Shown piece by piece: positions 18,230 through 27,210 of a stretch of DNA of 64,000 nucleotides. The DNA comes from Candidatus Gastranaerophilales bacterium (lineage in GTDB: Bacteria; Cyanobacteriota; Vampirovibrionia; Gastranaerophilales; Gastranaerophilaceae), in contig CALVBD010000008.1 of the NCBI GenBank assembly GCA_944325635.1, positions 1 to 64,000 of the forward strand, written 5' to 3'. A model generated the notes under the pieces. The model worked only from the letters and a program-made list of their open reading frames with translations, was not told the origin of the DNA and searched no databases. The translations under genes were made by a program, and so were the position numbers. Numbering within the stretch: position 1 is the stretch's first letter; the number at the start of each line of letters is the position of its first letter.

Positions 18230-18860
18230 CGGTTAGCATATCCAATCACCACTTGTAAGTGGGAGGGGGTAAAGAACAGTTACTAAGTAAGATACTGACG
18301 CACGGAGGGAAAAAGACGTTAGCAGAAGCAAGCCAGCCTTTTTGCCTCCCTTTGCAAGGGAGGTGGCGCGTTAGCGCCAGAGGGTTTTCTATAACACTAT
18401 CTCACTCTTCACTTGATTACCCTCACCCGCCATTCGGGCACCCTCTTCCAGAGGGAGAGGGGAGGAAGAAAGTCCTTTTTGTAAAGAAAGGTAGGGAGGG
18501 TTTTTCGTCATTGCGAGCGGCTGCGAAGCAATCCAGCCTTTTTTAAGTGAATAGTAATTGGTGAGTAGTGAATGGTTCAACAAAAATTAGTCCCTTCACT
18601 CTTCACTCGTTACTCTTCATATTCCAAAAGCTGGATTCTTTCGGGCTGCGCCATCAGAATAACGTAAAAATTTTTCTTAGCGACTTAGCGCCCTAGTGTA
18701 TAAGTAACTTTTTCTTACCCCTCTCCCCTACCCCCTCTCCCAGAGGGAGAGGGGTGAAAAGAACCCTCGCCCAATCACGCTTCACTTAATTACACTTAAC
18801 GTCCTAACATCTTAACGTCTTTTGCTCCTCAGCGCCTTAGTATCCTAGTAACTGTTCTCT
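18230..18860. repeat. Composite intergenic repeat region
   Basis: A 640-bp gene-free gap. It contains a CCTCCC...GGGAGG hairpin with GGTGGCGCGTTAGCGCC, the TCATTGCGAG...GAAGCAATCC palindrome, two CCCTCTCCC-type palindromes, and runs of CTTAGCGCC-like words. The stretch 18508-18715 is about 95% identical by eye to 49511-49719. A short open frame at 18259-18546 lies wholly in the repeats and is not counted as a gene. Confidence 0.75.
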
Positions 18861-19553
18861 CTAAAGGTACAGCCAGAGAATTATTCTCATGTATTTTGCG
18901 ATTAAGACAAGAATATAGCTGAAAATAAAGTCATAAATTATTTTTATACCACTCTGCGCCTCAATCCAGTCACCTATAAAAGTCCAGCTCATGTGTCTGC
19001 ATCCGGCAAGGCATATCATATAAAGAATTCCGAGAATATGTATGGTCAATACTCCGACAAAAACAGCTTTTGCAGAGTTTTTGAAGGTATAACCTTTTTT
19101 GAGAATAAGTCCTGCAAAAAATGCAGCCGGAATGTATGCAAGAATATACCCGAAACCATATTCAAAAATATATCTCCAGCCGCCCCCGAGCGCAAAAACA
19201 GGCAGAAAAAACAGTCCCGTAATTATATAAAGCATTATACTTGTTATACCAAGTCTCCGTCCAAGCAGTCCTACTACAAACATAACTGCAGGAATTTGAG
19301 GAATAAATTTATAAGTGAATAAGTAGTCGCTTAACTTCGTTGGTTCCCCTGTAAAAAGCTTTAACGGAATAATTAAATGAGTTACATCAAGCTGTAGAAA
19401 AGTCGAAATCACAAGCAGAAACGAACAAAAAATAAGAAGAACCAGACTTCCTATTCCGAGTCTTATTCCTTTGCGATTCTTTTGTTTAAGTGTTTTCGCG
19501 CCAAGTTTTTTCTTCGGCTGTTCTTCCTGTGATTGTTCTTCTTCCTGCGTCAT
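18861..19553 (-). CDS. bioY: Biotin transporter BioY-like membrane protein
   Basis: A 230-residue protein with six hydrophobic segments. The BioY-like core is present: GRRLGITSIMLYIITGLFFLPVFALGGGWRYIFEYGFGYILAYIPAAFFAG. BioY is the S-component of the ECF biotin importer and can work alone. The 35-residue charged N-terminus (QEEEQSQEEQPKKKLG) is not usual for the family. No biotin operator or ECF ATPase genes lie nearby. The start overlaps the rimI stop by 4 nt, so the two are probably co-transcribed. Confidence 0.75.
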   Translation of the reverse strand: MTQEEEQSQEEQPKKKLGAKTLKQKNRKGIRLGIGSLVLLIFCSFLLVISTFLQLDVTHLIIPLKLFTGEPTKLSDYLFTYKFIPQIPAVMFVVGLLGRRLGITSIMLYIITGLFFLPVFALGGGWRYIFEYGFGYILAYIPAAFFAGLILKKGYTFKNSAKAVFVGVLTIHILGILYMICLAGCRHMSWTFIGDWIEAQSGIKIIYDFIFSYILVLIAKYMRIILWLYL

Positions 19554-20080
19554 ATAATATTTACAACCTTTTTTAAATCTTCAAGATTTTTTTCGTATAA
19601 TACCTTAAATTTATCGTAAAACATGTTTTCTGTCCACATTATTAAGGCATCTTCATTATTGTTCTGATAGTATGCTTTTCTTGTTCCAAGCGACTTGAAA
19701 CCGTATTTTTCATACAAGCTGATTGCAGGGCTATTGCTCACTCTGACTTCCAGAGTAATATATTTAACCCCGTTTTTGCGGCATTCATGAATAACTGTAG
19801 CAAGGAGCGACTCTCCGACTTTTTTCCGTCTAAAATCCGGCGAGACAGCAATATTTGTTAAATGCGCTTCCTCCAAAATCCGCCACGTCCCGGCATAACC
19901 GATAAGAGTGTCCTTTTCGTCGAAAGCACAGTAATATCTCGCAAGTTCGTTTGATAATTCATTAAAAAACGATTCTCTTGACCAGTGGTGCTCACCGTAT
20001 GAGGCAGCCTCTATCCTGATAATATCGTCAATATCAGCTTGCGTCATCGGTTTAATTTTAATCGTAAACAATTCTGCCAT
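19550..20080 (-). CDS. rimI: Ribosomal protein S18-alanine N-acetyltransferase (GNAT)
   Basis: A 176-residue GNAT protein of the RimI subfamily, which acetylates the N-terminal Ala of S18. Landmarks are the N-terminal MTQADIDDIIRIEAASYGEHHWSRESFFNEL, the acetyl-CoA-binding motif VSPDFRRKKVGESLLATVI (variant of R/QxxGxG/A), ITLEVRVSNSPAISLYEKYGFKSLGTRKAYY, and DALIMW. It is slightly long at the C-terminus (about 25 residues). It is translationally coupled to bioY downstream. Confidence 0.88.
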   Translation of the reverse strand: MAELFTIKIKPMTQADIDDIIRIEAASYGEHHWSRESFFNELSNELARYYCAFDEKDTLIGYAGTWRILEEAHLTNIAVSPDFRRKKVGESLLATVIHECRKNGVKYITLEVRVSNSPAISLYEKYGFKSLGTRKAYYQNNNEDALIMWTENMFYDKFKVLYEKNLEDLKKVVNII

Positions 20081-20117
20081 AAAGCAATTCTATCACGATT
20101 AATCTTTCAATGCAAAG

Positions 20118-20552
20118 TTATTCAAGCCCTTTTTTTTCAAAATCGTCAGAACATTCCATCAAGAATTTTTTGAAGTTTTCGCCGAATTTTTCATCCTTCA
20201 AAACCTTTAAAATCTCTTCTCGTTTGCCTTCTGCAAGCGTTTTTTGAATTGAATACTGCCCTGATTTAGTAGAAACAGTAGTTTCTAAAACTCTGTCACT
20301 GCAATTGTTAAGATTAGAGGCTGATTTCAGATTGAATGAAACATCGCCGATTTCAATAACGGGTTTAGTATTTCTGATAGATTCAACTATCGGCTTAAAT
20401 GTACCTGTATCGGTCATTTCAAATTCAGCGCGTGCCTGAAGTTTTTTTACCAGCAAATCAATCTTATCTGCCGGTAAAATCTTATCTACTTTTGTAAATA
20501 CGAGTTTATTAACTTCTTTATTCACGCTGCCGCTTCCTTCAAAATGTATCAT
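20118..20552 (-). CDS. Unknown protein downstream of the 1735-residue multidomain gene
   Basis: A 144-residue protein that I do not recognise. It is probably cytoplasmic: no signal peptide or membrane helix, mixed alpha/beta, charged. The centre (VESIRNTKPVIEIGDVSFNLKSASNLNNCSD) looks beta-rich and the C-terminal 45 residues helical. It begins 54 nt after the stop of the giant gene on the same strand and has AAAGAGG-like sequence before its ATG. The position would suit a chaperone or immunity partner of the upstream protein, but that is inference from order alone. Confidence 0.55.
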   Translation of the reverse strand: MIHFEGSGSVNKEVNKLVFTKVDKILPADKIDLLVKKLQARAEFEMTDTGTFKPIVESIRNTKPVIEIGDVSFNLKSASNLNNCSDRVLETTVSTKSGQYSIQKTLAEGKREEILKVLKDEKFGENFKKFLMECSDDFEKKGLE

Positions 20553-20606
20553 AAATTTATATTACCTCTTTTTTTTATTTTTAACAACCGTACAAAATAT
20601 TATTTG

Positions 20607-23600
20607 CTATTTTGCCTGTTCAATCATCTCATGAATTCTTATAATATTATCAATATCTAGCATCGGGTCAACCTCGGACGGAAGAGTCGGTTTCTTCATT
20701 GGAATTCCGAGTTCCTGCATACGGGCATATTTGTAGCATTCTGTCAGGTATTTTGAATATGCTTCTTTGATATGTTCATTGCCTTCGGCATTCATTTCTT
20801 CAACGACTTTGACCAGAGGATCTGTAATCTGTTTTATTTGCGGATTGCCGCGGCTCAGGTCTTTATTCTGAGAAATATCGTAGAAAATATGTTCACTTTC
20901 CGCAAGATCATTAATATATTTTCCGCGAATCTGAAATTCGCTTATTACACCGTTTGAGTGTTCAATATTCATCTGGCAGGTTGTGTAGCCGGATTGTTTT
21001 ATTGCTTTCGCGGAGTTGAATGCGTTCTGGTATTCTGCTTCACGGCCTTTAGGCGCGTTGACGTCAGAAACTATTTTAACATCATACCCCTGCCTTCTGC
21101 AATGGGATTGAATTTGTTTTATCTGAGCGCTTGAGAAATACGGAATTCCGCCGGCACCCTGATAGTTATTAATTTCAAGGATTTTAAATTTTCCGCTGTC
21201 AATGCCTTGCAGCAGGGCATTGAATACCTTTGACACGCTTGCAGGCGAACAGTCATCCATAACAAGGCGTGCTCCAAAGACATCCTGCAAGGTGTTATAA
21301 ACTTCGTCATAGTTATTAATCAGATTTTGTTTTTGGATATTATATTTTTCGATTAAAGCGTCAGCCATTTCCTGCGTCAAAGGTTCATCGCCCGGTTTAA
21401 GCTTTGTGGCATTGTAGGTTTCTATATCGCTGACTTCACTTATTTTTTTATCTATTCTATCAAGTTCACGGTAGATTTTTTCATTTACTCCTTCAAAATC
21501 TTTTATACGTTTATACAATTTTGTGCCGGGAAGCGTAAATGCAAAAGAGCCGTCATAGTCGTCAATAACCTTTTGTTTATTTTTCGCAACCATATTGAAA
21601 AGTTTTTCAGAATTACTGGAAATTGCCTGGTTTTGTTCAGGGGTATAGCGGTCAGAGAATTTTTCGTTAAAGTAAAGATTTTCCTGACTATCGACATTAT
21701 TTTTATTTTTCATTTTAAACATCCAATCAGGAAGCCCGAGTTTAACGAGAAGTTCTTTGAATTCTTTAGAATATTTGCTGTAATCGCCTTCGGCCGCGAC
21801 TGCAAGAAATTCTGCTTTATTATTGTAAGCATAAGAGATATGCCTATCCGGAATTCCTGCATTCCGAAACTCATCAACATACTTACATTTGTCAAAGTCA
21901 GGAACAAATGTCCCATCTTCAGCTTTTGCTTTCACCATAACAGGAGTTCCGTCAGGATTAAATAACAGATTTCCGTCAGCGTCCTTTGCCTGTTCTGTTT
22001 TATGAACAATTATTTCATCTATATTTATTTCTTCTTCCGTTCCGTCTTTATTGTAAACGGTAATAATACCGCTTTTTTGTTTAATTTTAGAGTCGTTAGC
22101 ATGCGCGATTTCATGTCTTATTGCATGTTTAATTGAGTCTAAATATTCTGCATTTATACTGATATTATGGCTTGGATTTTCATGGTATCCGCCGGATCTG
22201 AATACTTTATCTATATAACCCTGTTTTATAACACTCAAGTCAAGAATCGGCGGCAGTGTAGCTTTGCCCTTGCCGGCTTTTTGCCATTCAAGAAGTTCAT
22301 TATAAATATAATTGAGGGAATTTGTATCATTTTCATCCGCAACAAATATTTTTACGCCAAAAGAATCATAAATTTTCTGACAACATTCACGGGTCTCTGC
22401 CGGCAGTGTGCTTAAATATTTATCTTCATATAACTGTCTGATATGAGCAGTTTCCCTGCGGGTATAATTAAGGTTACCCTCCTGATAATAATTTTCGCGC
22501 ATAAAGTTTTTCAAGGTCTCAATTTTTTTATCTTTGACATAATTTGCTATATGCAGCGGAGTTATATCAGAATTAGTTCCGACTTGAGTTTGAAAATAAT
22601 TCTCAAACTCATCCGCAGACATGGTTTCATACTTTTCTGCCAGATCCTTAAATACTTTTGCCTCATCCGGATATTCTTTCTCCATATAAGAAAGGTACTG
22701 TGAAGCATTACCGTAAGAATAGGTCTCTTCTCCGCGGAATTCTTTATCTATATCTATATAAGTTTCAAGTTTTTTATAGTCTTTGAACGTAACAGTAAGA
22801 CCATCGGTGTTATAATATTCTACAATTTTTGCAGTTTCGCCATGAATTTTACCTAATATATATTTATCCTTAACTTCCGATAAATCCGGCAGATACTTTT
22901 GCATCTGTTCCAAAAATTCCAGACGATTTTGAGGATCATTGATTTTCTTAATATTACGTTTAATCAGTGATTTCAAAGCTTTGTCATCTACATCAAGCGA
23001 GGAGGTTTTCATGTCTACAATTTTTTCGTAAACCTGTGGCTGCAATTGTCTCACCAGCCCGAACATTTTCATCCCGTCTGAATTTTTAAGTATATCTTTT
23101 ACCTGCGCCTGAAGCTCTGTGTTTTCTTTAGCTGTTAAGACTTTTGAAACATCTTCCAGATCGGCAGGATTTTTATAAAGCCCTATAACTGCAAACCTGA
23201 GTTTCTTAATCTCTTCATCTGTATAAATATCACTTGTAAGAAGCTCTTTTGCTTGTACGATGGAATCTATATCTTTGGTATCATAAATATTAAGACCGTT
23301 TTCGGCTTTCAACGATACAGCCCGCTCTAATGCAGCAACAGATTTTTTATCCTTAAATTTTCCGGCATTGTCAAGTAATGATTTTGCATCCGGCCATGGT
23401 GTATCCATTGAATTCGTGCGCTTTGGCATATCGAGAAGAATTTGTGCGGCTTTTGCCTCAGAGTGGTTTAAAAGCCAGCCAGCCGAAATGATTTTAGAAG
23501 CATTTTCGGTAGTTCCGTCAAATTCATTAATCAGCCTCCGCATTAAGTTAACGGCATCCTCTTTGTTTAATGAATTATTTGCGGCAATAGATCTTACAAC

Positions 23601-25814
23601 GTGGTTTACAAATTCATCACCATATTTTACGCGTGCTTCGTCGATAAATGCGGAAACATTCGGCAAATTCTCAGCACCGAAAAGTTGGGTATACTGTTCT
23701 ATGGTAAAATCAGATACCAGCGGTTTATTATCTTTATCCCGCAGGGAAGAAAGTTTGTTTTTAAATTCTTTAATATTTAATTTATTCTCCGGAACAGGAA
23801 TGTAATCCCCGACATGCGGCGGATTCTCAAGCCTTTTGGCAAACGGTGCAACTTCATCAAGTTCATCTGCCCGTATTCCGCCCTCAAGCACAGCCCCGCG
23901 TTCCGCGGATTTGTTACTTTTCACAGCTGCGGCACCGCTTTCTGAATCCGCCATAGCCTTTAATAACTGCTTTGACTCGTTTTCTGACAGTTTAAAATCT
24001 TTAAACGTATCCATTAAATATTTAACTTTGGCATCCTCTGACATAGGCGCCATAACTTTTTGCAATTTCGTACCGACAAGCGCTCCGCCAATTGACATCG
24101 CCCAATCCATTGCGGTTGCGCCGTCTTTTTGAAGCGCCATTGTCGCTGCCATATCAAGCGCAACTTCCGTTGTAACACCTGCCGTATTTGCAAGACGGGA
24201 AACCGTTTTTAAACTTTTCGCCATATCTTTTGGAATATCCGGGCTTTTTGCGGCAAGTTTCATAAAGTCATCAAAACTCTTCCCGCTCTCTTTCATAGCT
24301 TTTGAAAGCCCTTTTACTTTAACAAAACTTCTTGCAACATCTCCAACCTTACCGACAGCGCCCCCGAGTGCCATCCAGCCGATTTGTTCAAGCGTTGATT
24401 GGCCGTAATTTTTCCAGTCATCTTTGGTCATACCGTCAGCGTCTGTTGATTTTTCAAGCAAATCCACAGGATTTGTCGCAAGCACAGCTGCAGAAGCCAA
24501 TGCCAGCGACCCTCCGCCAGTAAACATTGCACCTGCCATTGCAAGAAGGGTTACTCCTGTTTGAACGTAAATTTTACCCTTCTCCTGACTCATCATGTAG
24601 TTTTGGGATAATTTTTCCAAATCCTTTTCGCCGTAAGCTTCCGCAAAACTTTTTTCGTAATCCGCACGAATTTCCTTTATTCTGGCTTCGTTTAATTCTG
24701 CAATTTCTTCTGCGGTTGCATTTTCAGGAATTTTTGTCCCCAGAACCTGCGCCTCGAATTTATCCAGAATATTTGACATTTCTTTTCCGATAATTTCGGC
24801 TTGTTCCTGCGTTATCGGCTGCAAACTGCCATCCTCTGCCTCACGATAAATTCCGAATTTGCCGTTGCCTTCATCTTTTATAGCAAAAGCTCCGCCTTCT
24901 TTTAGACCGTTTTTTATGGCAGGGTCATTTTCGTGCCCTTTCAAAGCTGCACTGACAACCGCTCCAGCATCCAATCCTAAAGCTTCCGCTGTTTGTAAAA
25001 TTGCTTTCTCTCCGGCGCGCGGGTCGTCTTTTGAACCTTCTATGGCTTTTGAAAGTTCAGATTTTAAAGCACCGACCATATCACTACAAGCCTGATATTT
25101 TGCGGTTAAATCCGCTTTTTCACTAACCTCGCGGATTTTTTGCGGGTCAAATTTTACACCGCGCCGCTCCTCAAAAGTTGCCTCAAAATCAACCGTAGTT
25201 CTTAGAGCTGCAACATCGACTTTTGTATCTTCTATTGCTTCTTCAACATTTGATTTTGCAAATTCAGTATCGAAGGCCTCTTTTATAAAGAGGTTGTAAG
25301 CCTTCCCGACAACGCCATCTCTATCCATCTGAGAAAGCATATTTTCATCAGCAACCTGTGCCATATCTTCCAAAAACGCAACAGCCTGCTCTTGTTCAGG
25401 AGTCCTTGTTTCCTGTGGAATTTCGACAGGAATTCCAGCCTCTCTTAACCCTGCGCGAAATTCTACGGCCTTTGCCGCCTGACGGGTCTTTTCAGTATCA
25501 GGACTCATGGAAATTTTAAGGCGTTCATATTCATTCTGCATCCTTAAGTTTGCCTTGCGCTTCTCCTCATCGCTCAATTCAAGCCCCATTACATCCCACA
25601 AATCTTTTTCGCCTTCTTTTTTACCGGCAGAAAAACACCTGTTAATCTCAGCCTGCAAATCCTTATCAGAAAGCTGCATAAATTCATTCATTTTCTCATT
25701 CAAAACATTCACCGGAACCGGCATAAATTTATATTCCGGCTTCTGCTTTAATTCATGATATGCCAGCTGCCGCGCCAGTTCTGCCTTTTGATGTATGTTT
25801 AAATCTTGTGACAT
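20607..25814 (-). CDS. Giant multidomain protein: hydrophobic centre, HEIAH peptidase-like domain, C-terminal RelA/SpoT-like domain
   Basis: A 1735-residue protein without a signal peptide. Residues 1-400 are charged and helical. Residues about 410-590 contain three glycine/alanine-rich hydrophobic stretches (LLAMAGAMFTGGGSLALASA, WMALGGAVGKVGDVA, WAMSIGGALVGTKL). A long helical middle follows. HEIAH at 1234-1238 plus Glu1335 in NNKAEFLAVAAEG fit a gluzincin-type zinc peptidase like anthrax lethal factor. The last 250 residues match the RelA/SpoT nucleotidyltransferase fold: DVFGARLV (Asp1511, Mg ligand position), GYTTCQMNIE (Tyr1610), and EFQIRGKYINDLAESEHIFYD (Glu1626). The usual R-K-S loop before it is not clear. 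The architecture recalls a polymorphic or injected toxin. Activity of either domain is unproven. An AGGAG site lies 13 nt before the ATG. Confidence 0.7.
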   Translation of the reverse strand: MSQDLNIHQKAELARQLAYHELKQKPEYKFMPVPVNVLNEKMNEFMQLSDKDLQAEINRCFSAGKKEGEKDLWDVMGLELSDEEKRKANLRMQNEYERLKISMSPDTEKTRQAAKAVEFRAGLREAGIPVEIPQETRTPEQEQAVAFLEDMAQVADENMLSQMDRDGVVGKAYNLFIKEAFDTEFAKSNVEEAIEDTKVDVAALRTTVDFEATFEERRGVKFDPQKIREVSEKADLTAKYQACSDMVGALKSELSKAIEGSKDDPRAGEKAILQTAEALGLDAGAVVSAALKGHENDPAIKNGLKEGGAFAIKDEGNGKFGIYREAEDGSLQPITQEQAEIIGKEMSNILDKFEAQVLGTKIPENATAEEIAELNEARIKEIRADYEKSFAEAYGEKDLEKLSQNYMMSQEKGKIYVQTGVTLLAMAGAMFTGGGSLALASAAVLATNPVDLLEKSTDADGMTKDDWKNYGQSTLEQIGWMALGGAVGKVGDVARSFVKVKGLSKAMKESGKSFDDFMKLAAKSPDIPKDMAKSLKTVSRLANTAGVTTEVALDMAATMALQKDGATAMDWAMSIGGALVGTKLQKVMAPMSEDAKVKYLMDTFKDFKLSENESKQLLKAMADSESGAAAVKSNKSAERGAVLEGGIRADELDEVAPFAKRLENPPHVGDYIPVPENKLNIKEFKNKLSSLRDKDNKPLVSDFTIEQYTQLFGAENLPNVSAFIDEARVKYGDEFVNHVVRSIAANNSLNKEDAVNLMRRLINEFDGTTENASKIISAGWLLNHSEAKAAQILLDMPKRTNSMDTPWPDAKSLLDNAGKFKDKKSVAALERAVSLKAENGLNIYDTKDIDSIVQAKELLTSDIYTDEEIKKLRFAVIGLYKNPADLEDVSKVLTAKENTELQAQVKDILKNSDGMKMFGLVRQLQPQVYEKIVDMKTSSLDVDDKALKSLIKRNIKKINDPQNRLEFLEQMQKYLPDLSEVKDKYILGKIHGETAKIVEYYNTDGLTVTFKDYKKLETYIDIDKEFRGEETYSYGNASQYLSYMEKEYPDEAKVFKDLAEKYETMSADEFENYFQTQVGTNSDITPLHIANYVKDKKIETLKNFMRENYYQEGNLNYTRRETAHIRQLYEDKYLSTLPAETRECCQKIYDSFGVKIFVADENDTNSLNYIYNELLEWQKAGKGKATLPPILDLSVIKQGYIDKVFRSGGYHENPSHNISINAEYLDSIKHAIRHEIAHANDSKIKQKSGIITVYNKDGTEEEINIDEIIVHKTEQAKDADGNLLFNPDGTPVMVKAKAEDGTFVPDFDKCKYVDEFRNAGIPDRHISYAYNNKAEFLAVAAEGDYSKYSKEFKELLVKLGLPDWMFKMKNKNNVDSQENLYFNEKFSDRYTPEQNQAISSNSEKLFNMVAKNKQKVIDDYDGSFAFTLPGTKLYKRIKDFEGVNEKIYRELDRIDKKISEVSDIETYNATKLKPGDEPLTQEMADALIEKYNIQKQNLINNYDEVYNTLQDVFGARLVMDDCSPASVSKVFNALLQGIDSGKFKILEINNYQGAGGIPYFSSAQIKQIQSHCRRQGYDVKIVSDVNAPKGREAEYQNAFNSAKAIKQSGYTTCQMNIEHSNGVISEFQIRGKYINDLAESEHIFYDISQNKDLSRGNPQIKQITDPLVKVVEEMNAEGNEHIKEAYSKYLTECYKYARMQELGIPMKKPTLPSEVDPMLDIDNIIRIHEMIEQAK

Positions 25815-25957
25815 GTTGTTTGAATGACTCCTACACTTCTTCTTTTATCGGCATTTTTTCTCTTGACTTAAATTAAAAAGTTGTTATATTAAAAAATCGT
25901 TACAAATTGATAGGGTATACACATTATGCTACACTTCTTTCTAAGAGAGGGTTTAAC

Positions 25958-26830
25958 ATGAAAAATATAATTGTATATACAAGCAAAAAAGTTTCAAATC
26001 TGGCAGACGTTCTTGCTAAACTCGACGAAGTCAATGTAAGAATTGAAGATGCCGAAAAATTACGCGAATATGAAACTCTTAATCCGGCTCTTCTTGTCAT
26101 AGAAGATGTTCCGAATATTAAAGATGTTCTTATGGTGACAAAATTCAAAGCACCTGTTCTTTTTATCGGCGAAACATTCAAAGGTACAACAGTACGTGCT
26201 GTCACTTACGATTTGATTAAAACACCTGTTGACAATGATGAATTACTTATCAGAGCAAAATCTCTTCTTAAAATTAAGGACTTAAGAGATAAACTTCTTC
26301 AGGTTTCAACAACCGATGAACTCACAGGGCTTCACAACAGAAAATATCTTCAGGAACGTTTGGAACAGGAAATCTCACGCGCAAAACGTTACGGAACAAA
26401 ACTTTCCTGCCTCCTGTTCGACCTCGACTTCTTCAAAGTTGTAAATGATATTTACGGTTATGAATGGGGAGATGTTCTTCTACGTTCCATCGCTGATAAA
26501 TTAAAACAGCTTATCAGAAAAGAAGATATTCTGACACGCTACGGGGATGAAGAATTCCTTCTAATCCTCCCGAATACATCGGAAGAAAATGCATTCCTCT
26601 TTGCGGAACGTTTCAGACGCGACATTGAACGCATGGAATTCATTCCTGCAGGAGAAGAAGAAAGACATCCGATTACTATTTCCGGCGGAATTTCGTCATA
26701 TCCTTGCCTTGAAAATGTTGATGAGGATGTAAACACTATAATCCGCTATGCAGAACATGCACTATACAATGCAAAAAAACGCGGAAAAAATAAAATCGTA
26801 CAATTCTCCCAGATTAACCTCGGAGAATAG
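25958..26830 (+). CDS. Diguanylate cyclase-like protein with degenerate receiver-like N-terminus
   Basis: A 290-residue protein. The ATG at 25958 is preferred because GAGAGG precedes it. Residues 1-110 look like a receiver fold that has lost the usual Asp pocket. Residues about 125-288 are a GGDEF domain (TTDELTGLHNRKYLQERL, LLFDLDFFKVVNDIYGYEWGD). The signature motif reads RYGDEEF in place of RYGGDEF, so the second glycine is replaced by Asp and the Asp by Glu. An RxxD inhibitory site (RKED) sits five residues before it. Cyclic-di-GMP synthesis is plausible but the motif change makes activity uncertain. Confidence 0.82.
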   Translation: MKNIIVYTSKKVSNLADVLAKLDEVNVRIEDAEKLREYETLNPALLVIEDVPNIKDVLMVTKFKAPVLFIGETFKGTTVRAVTYDLIKTPVDNDELLIRAKSLLKIKDLRDKLLQVSTTDELTGLHNRKYLQERLEQEISRAKRYGTKLSCLLFDLDFFKVVNDIYGYEWGDVLLRSIADKLKQLIRKEDILTRYGDEEFLLILPNTSEENAFLFAERFRRDIERMEFIPAGEEERHPITISGGISSYPCLENVDEDVNTIIRYAEHALYNAKKRGKNKIVQFSQINLGE

Positions 26831-26837
26831 TCGTTTT

Positions 26838-27060
26838 GGCTAAGCCGGTATCTAATAATCGGCAACACTTTTTAAAATCAAGCGAAAGCGGCTCGTAAAA
26901 AAGCCGTAAGCTATATAAAAAACAGGTGCGAAGGGAGCTTGCTCCCGAGTGCAACAAGCAGGCTAAGTCGGTATCTATATACCCGGCAGACGCCATCATA
27001 AATCGAGCTAAGGCGATTTTAAAAGAATCGTAAGCTATATAGAAGTGGGCTACGCCCACC
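26838..27060. repeat. Tandem pair of three-hairpin elements with compensating stem changes
   Basis: Two diverged units (26838-26960 and 26961-27060) start with GGCTAAGYCGGTATCTA and share CGTAAGCTATATA (26905-26917 and 27029-27041). Each has three hairpins in the same order. Hairpin 1: GCCG/CGGC in unit A, CGGTAT/ATACC in unit B. Hairpin 2: CGGCT/AGCCG and CGATT/AATCG. Hairpin 3: GGGAGC/GCTCCC and GTGGGC/GCCCAC. Pairing is kept while the sequence changes, which points to selection on structure (RNA or single-stranded DNA). They lie in the 3' region of the GGDEF gene. Confidence 0.6.
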
Positions 27061-27105
27061 CTTCCTTTCTGAACACTTACATAGTGTAAAAATCTGGTTA
27101 TTTTA

Positions 27106-27129
27106 GGCAGTGGAAACACCGCCTTTTTT
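27106..27129 (+). terminator. Rho-independent terminator
   Basis: Stem GGCAGTG/CACCGCC with a GAAA loop and one mismatch, followed by T6. It would end transcripts reading through the tandem hairpin units. Confidence 0.75.
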
Positions 27130-27174
27130 ATTATCTTCTTCATGTTAAATACTTATTTCTATAAAATCATTATG

Positions 27175-27204
27175 AAAAAAGAGTTCCAGATGGAACTCTT
27201 TTTT
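27175..27204. terminator. Bidirectional terminator
   Basis: AAAAAAGAGTTCC/GGAACTCTTTTTT with a 4-nt loop. It ends the minus-strand pilin-like gene 6 nt beyond its stop and can also act on the plus strand. Confidence 0.85.
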
Positions 27205-27210
27205 ACTACT

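Noticed and set aside
18259..18546. 95-residue ORF in the spacer
   Set aside because: It lies wholly in repeat sequence found elsewhere. The translation is repeat-derived.
26814..27143. Minus-strand 109-residue ORF over the tandem hairpin units
   Set aside because: It has no ribosome site or family resemblance, and the DNA is better explained by the duplicated hairpins.
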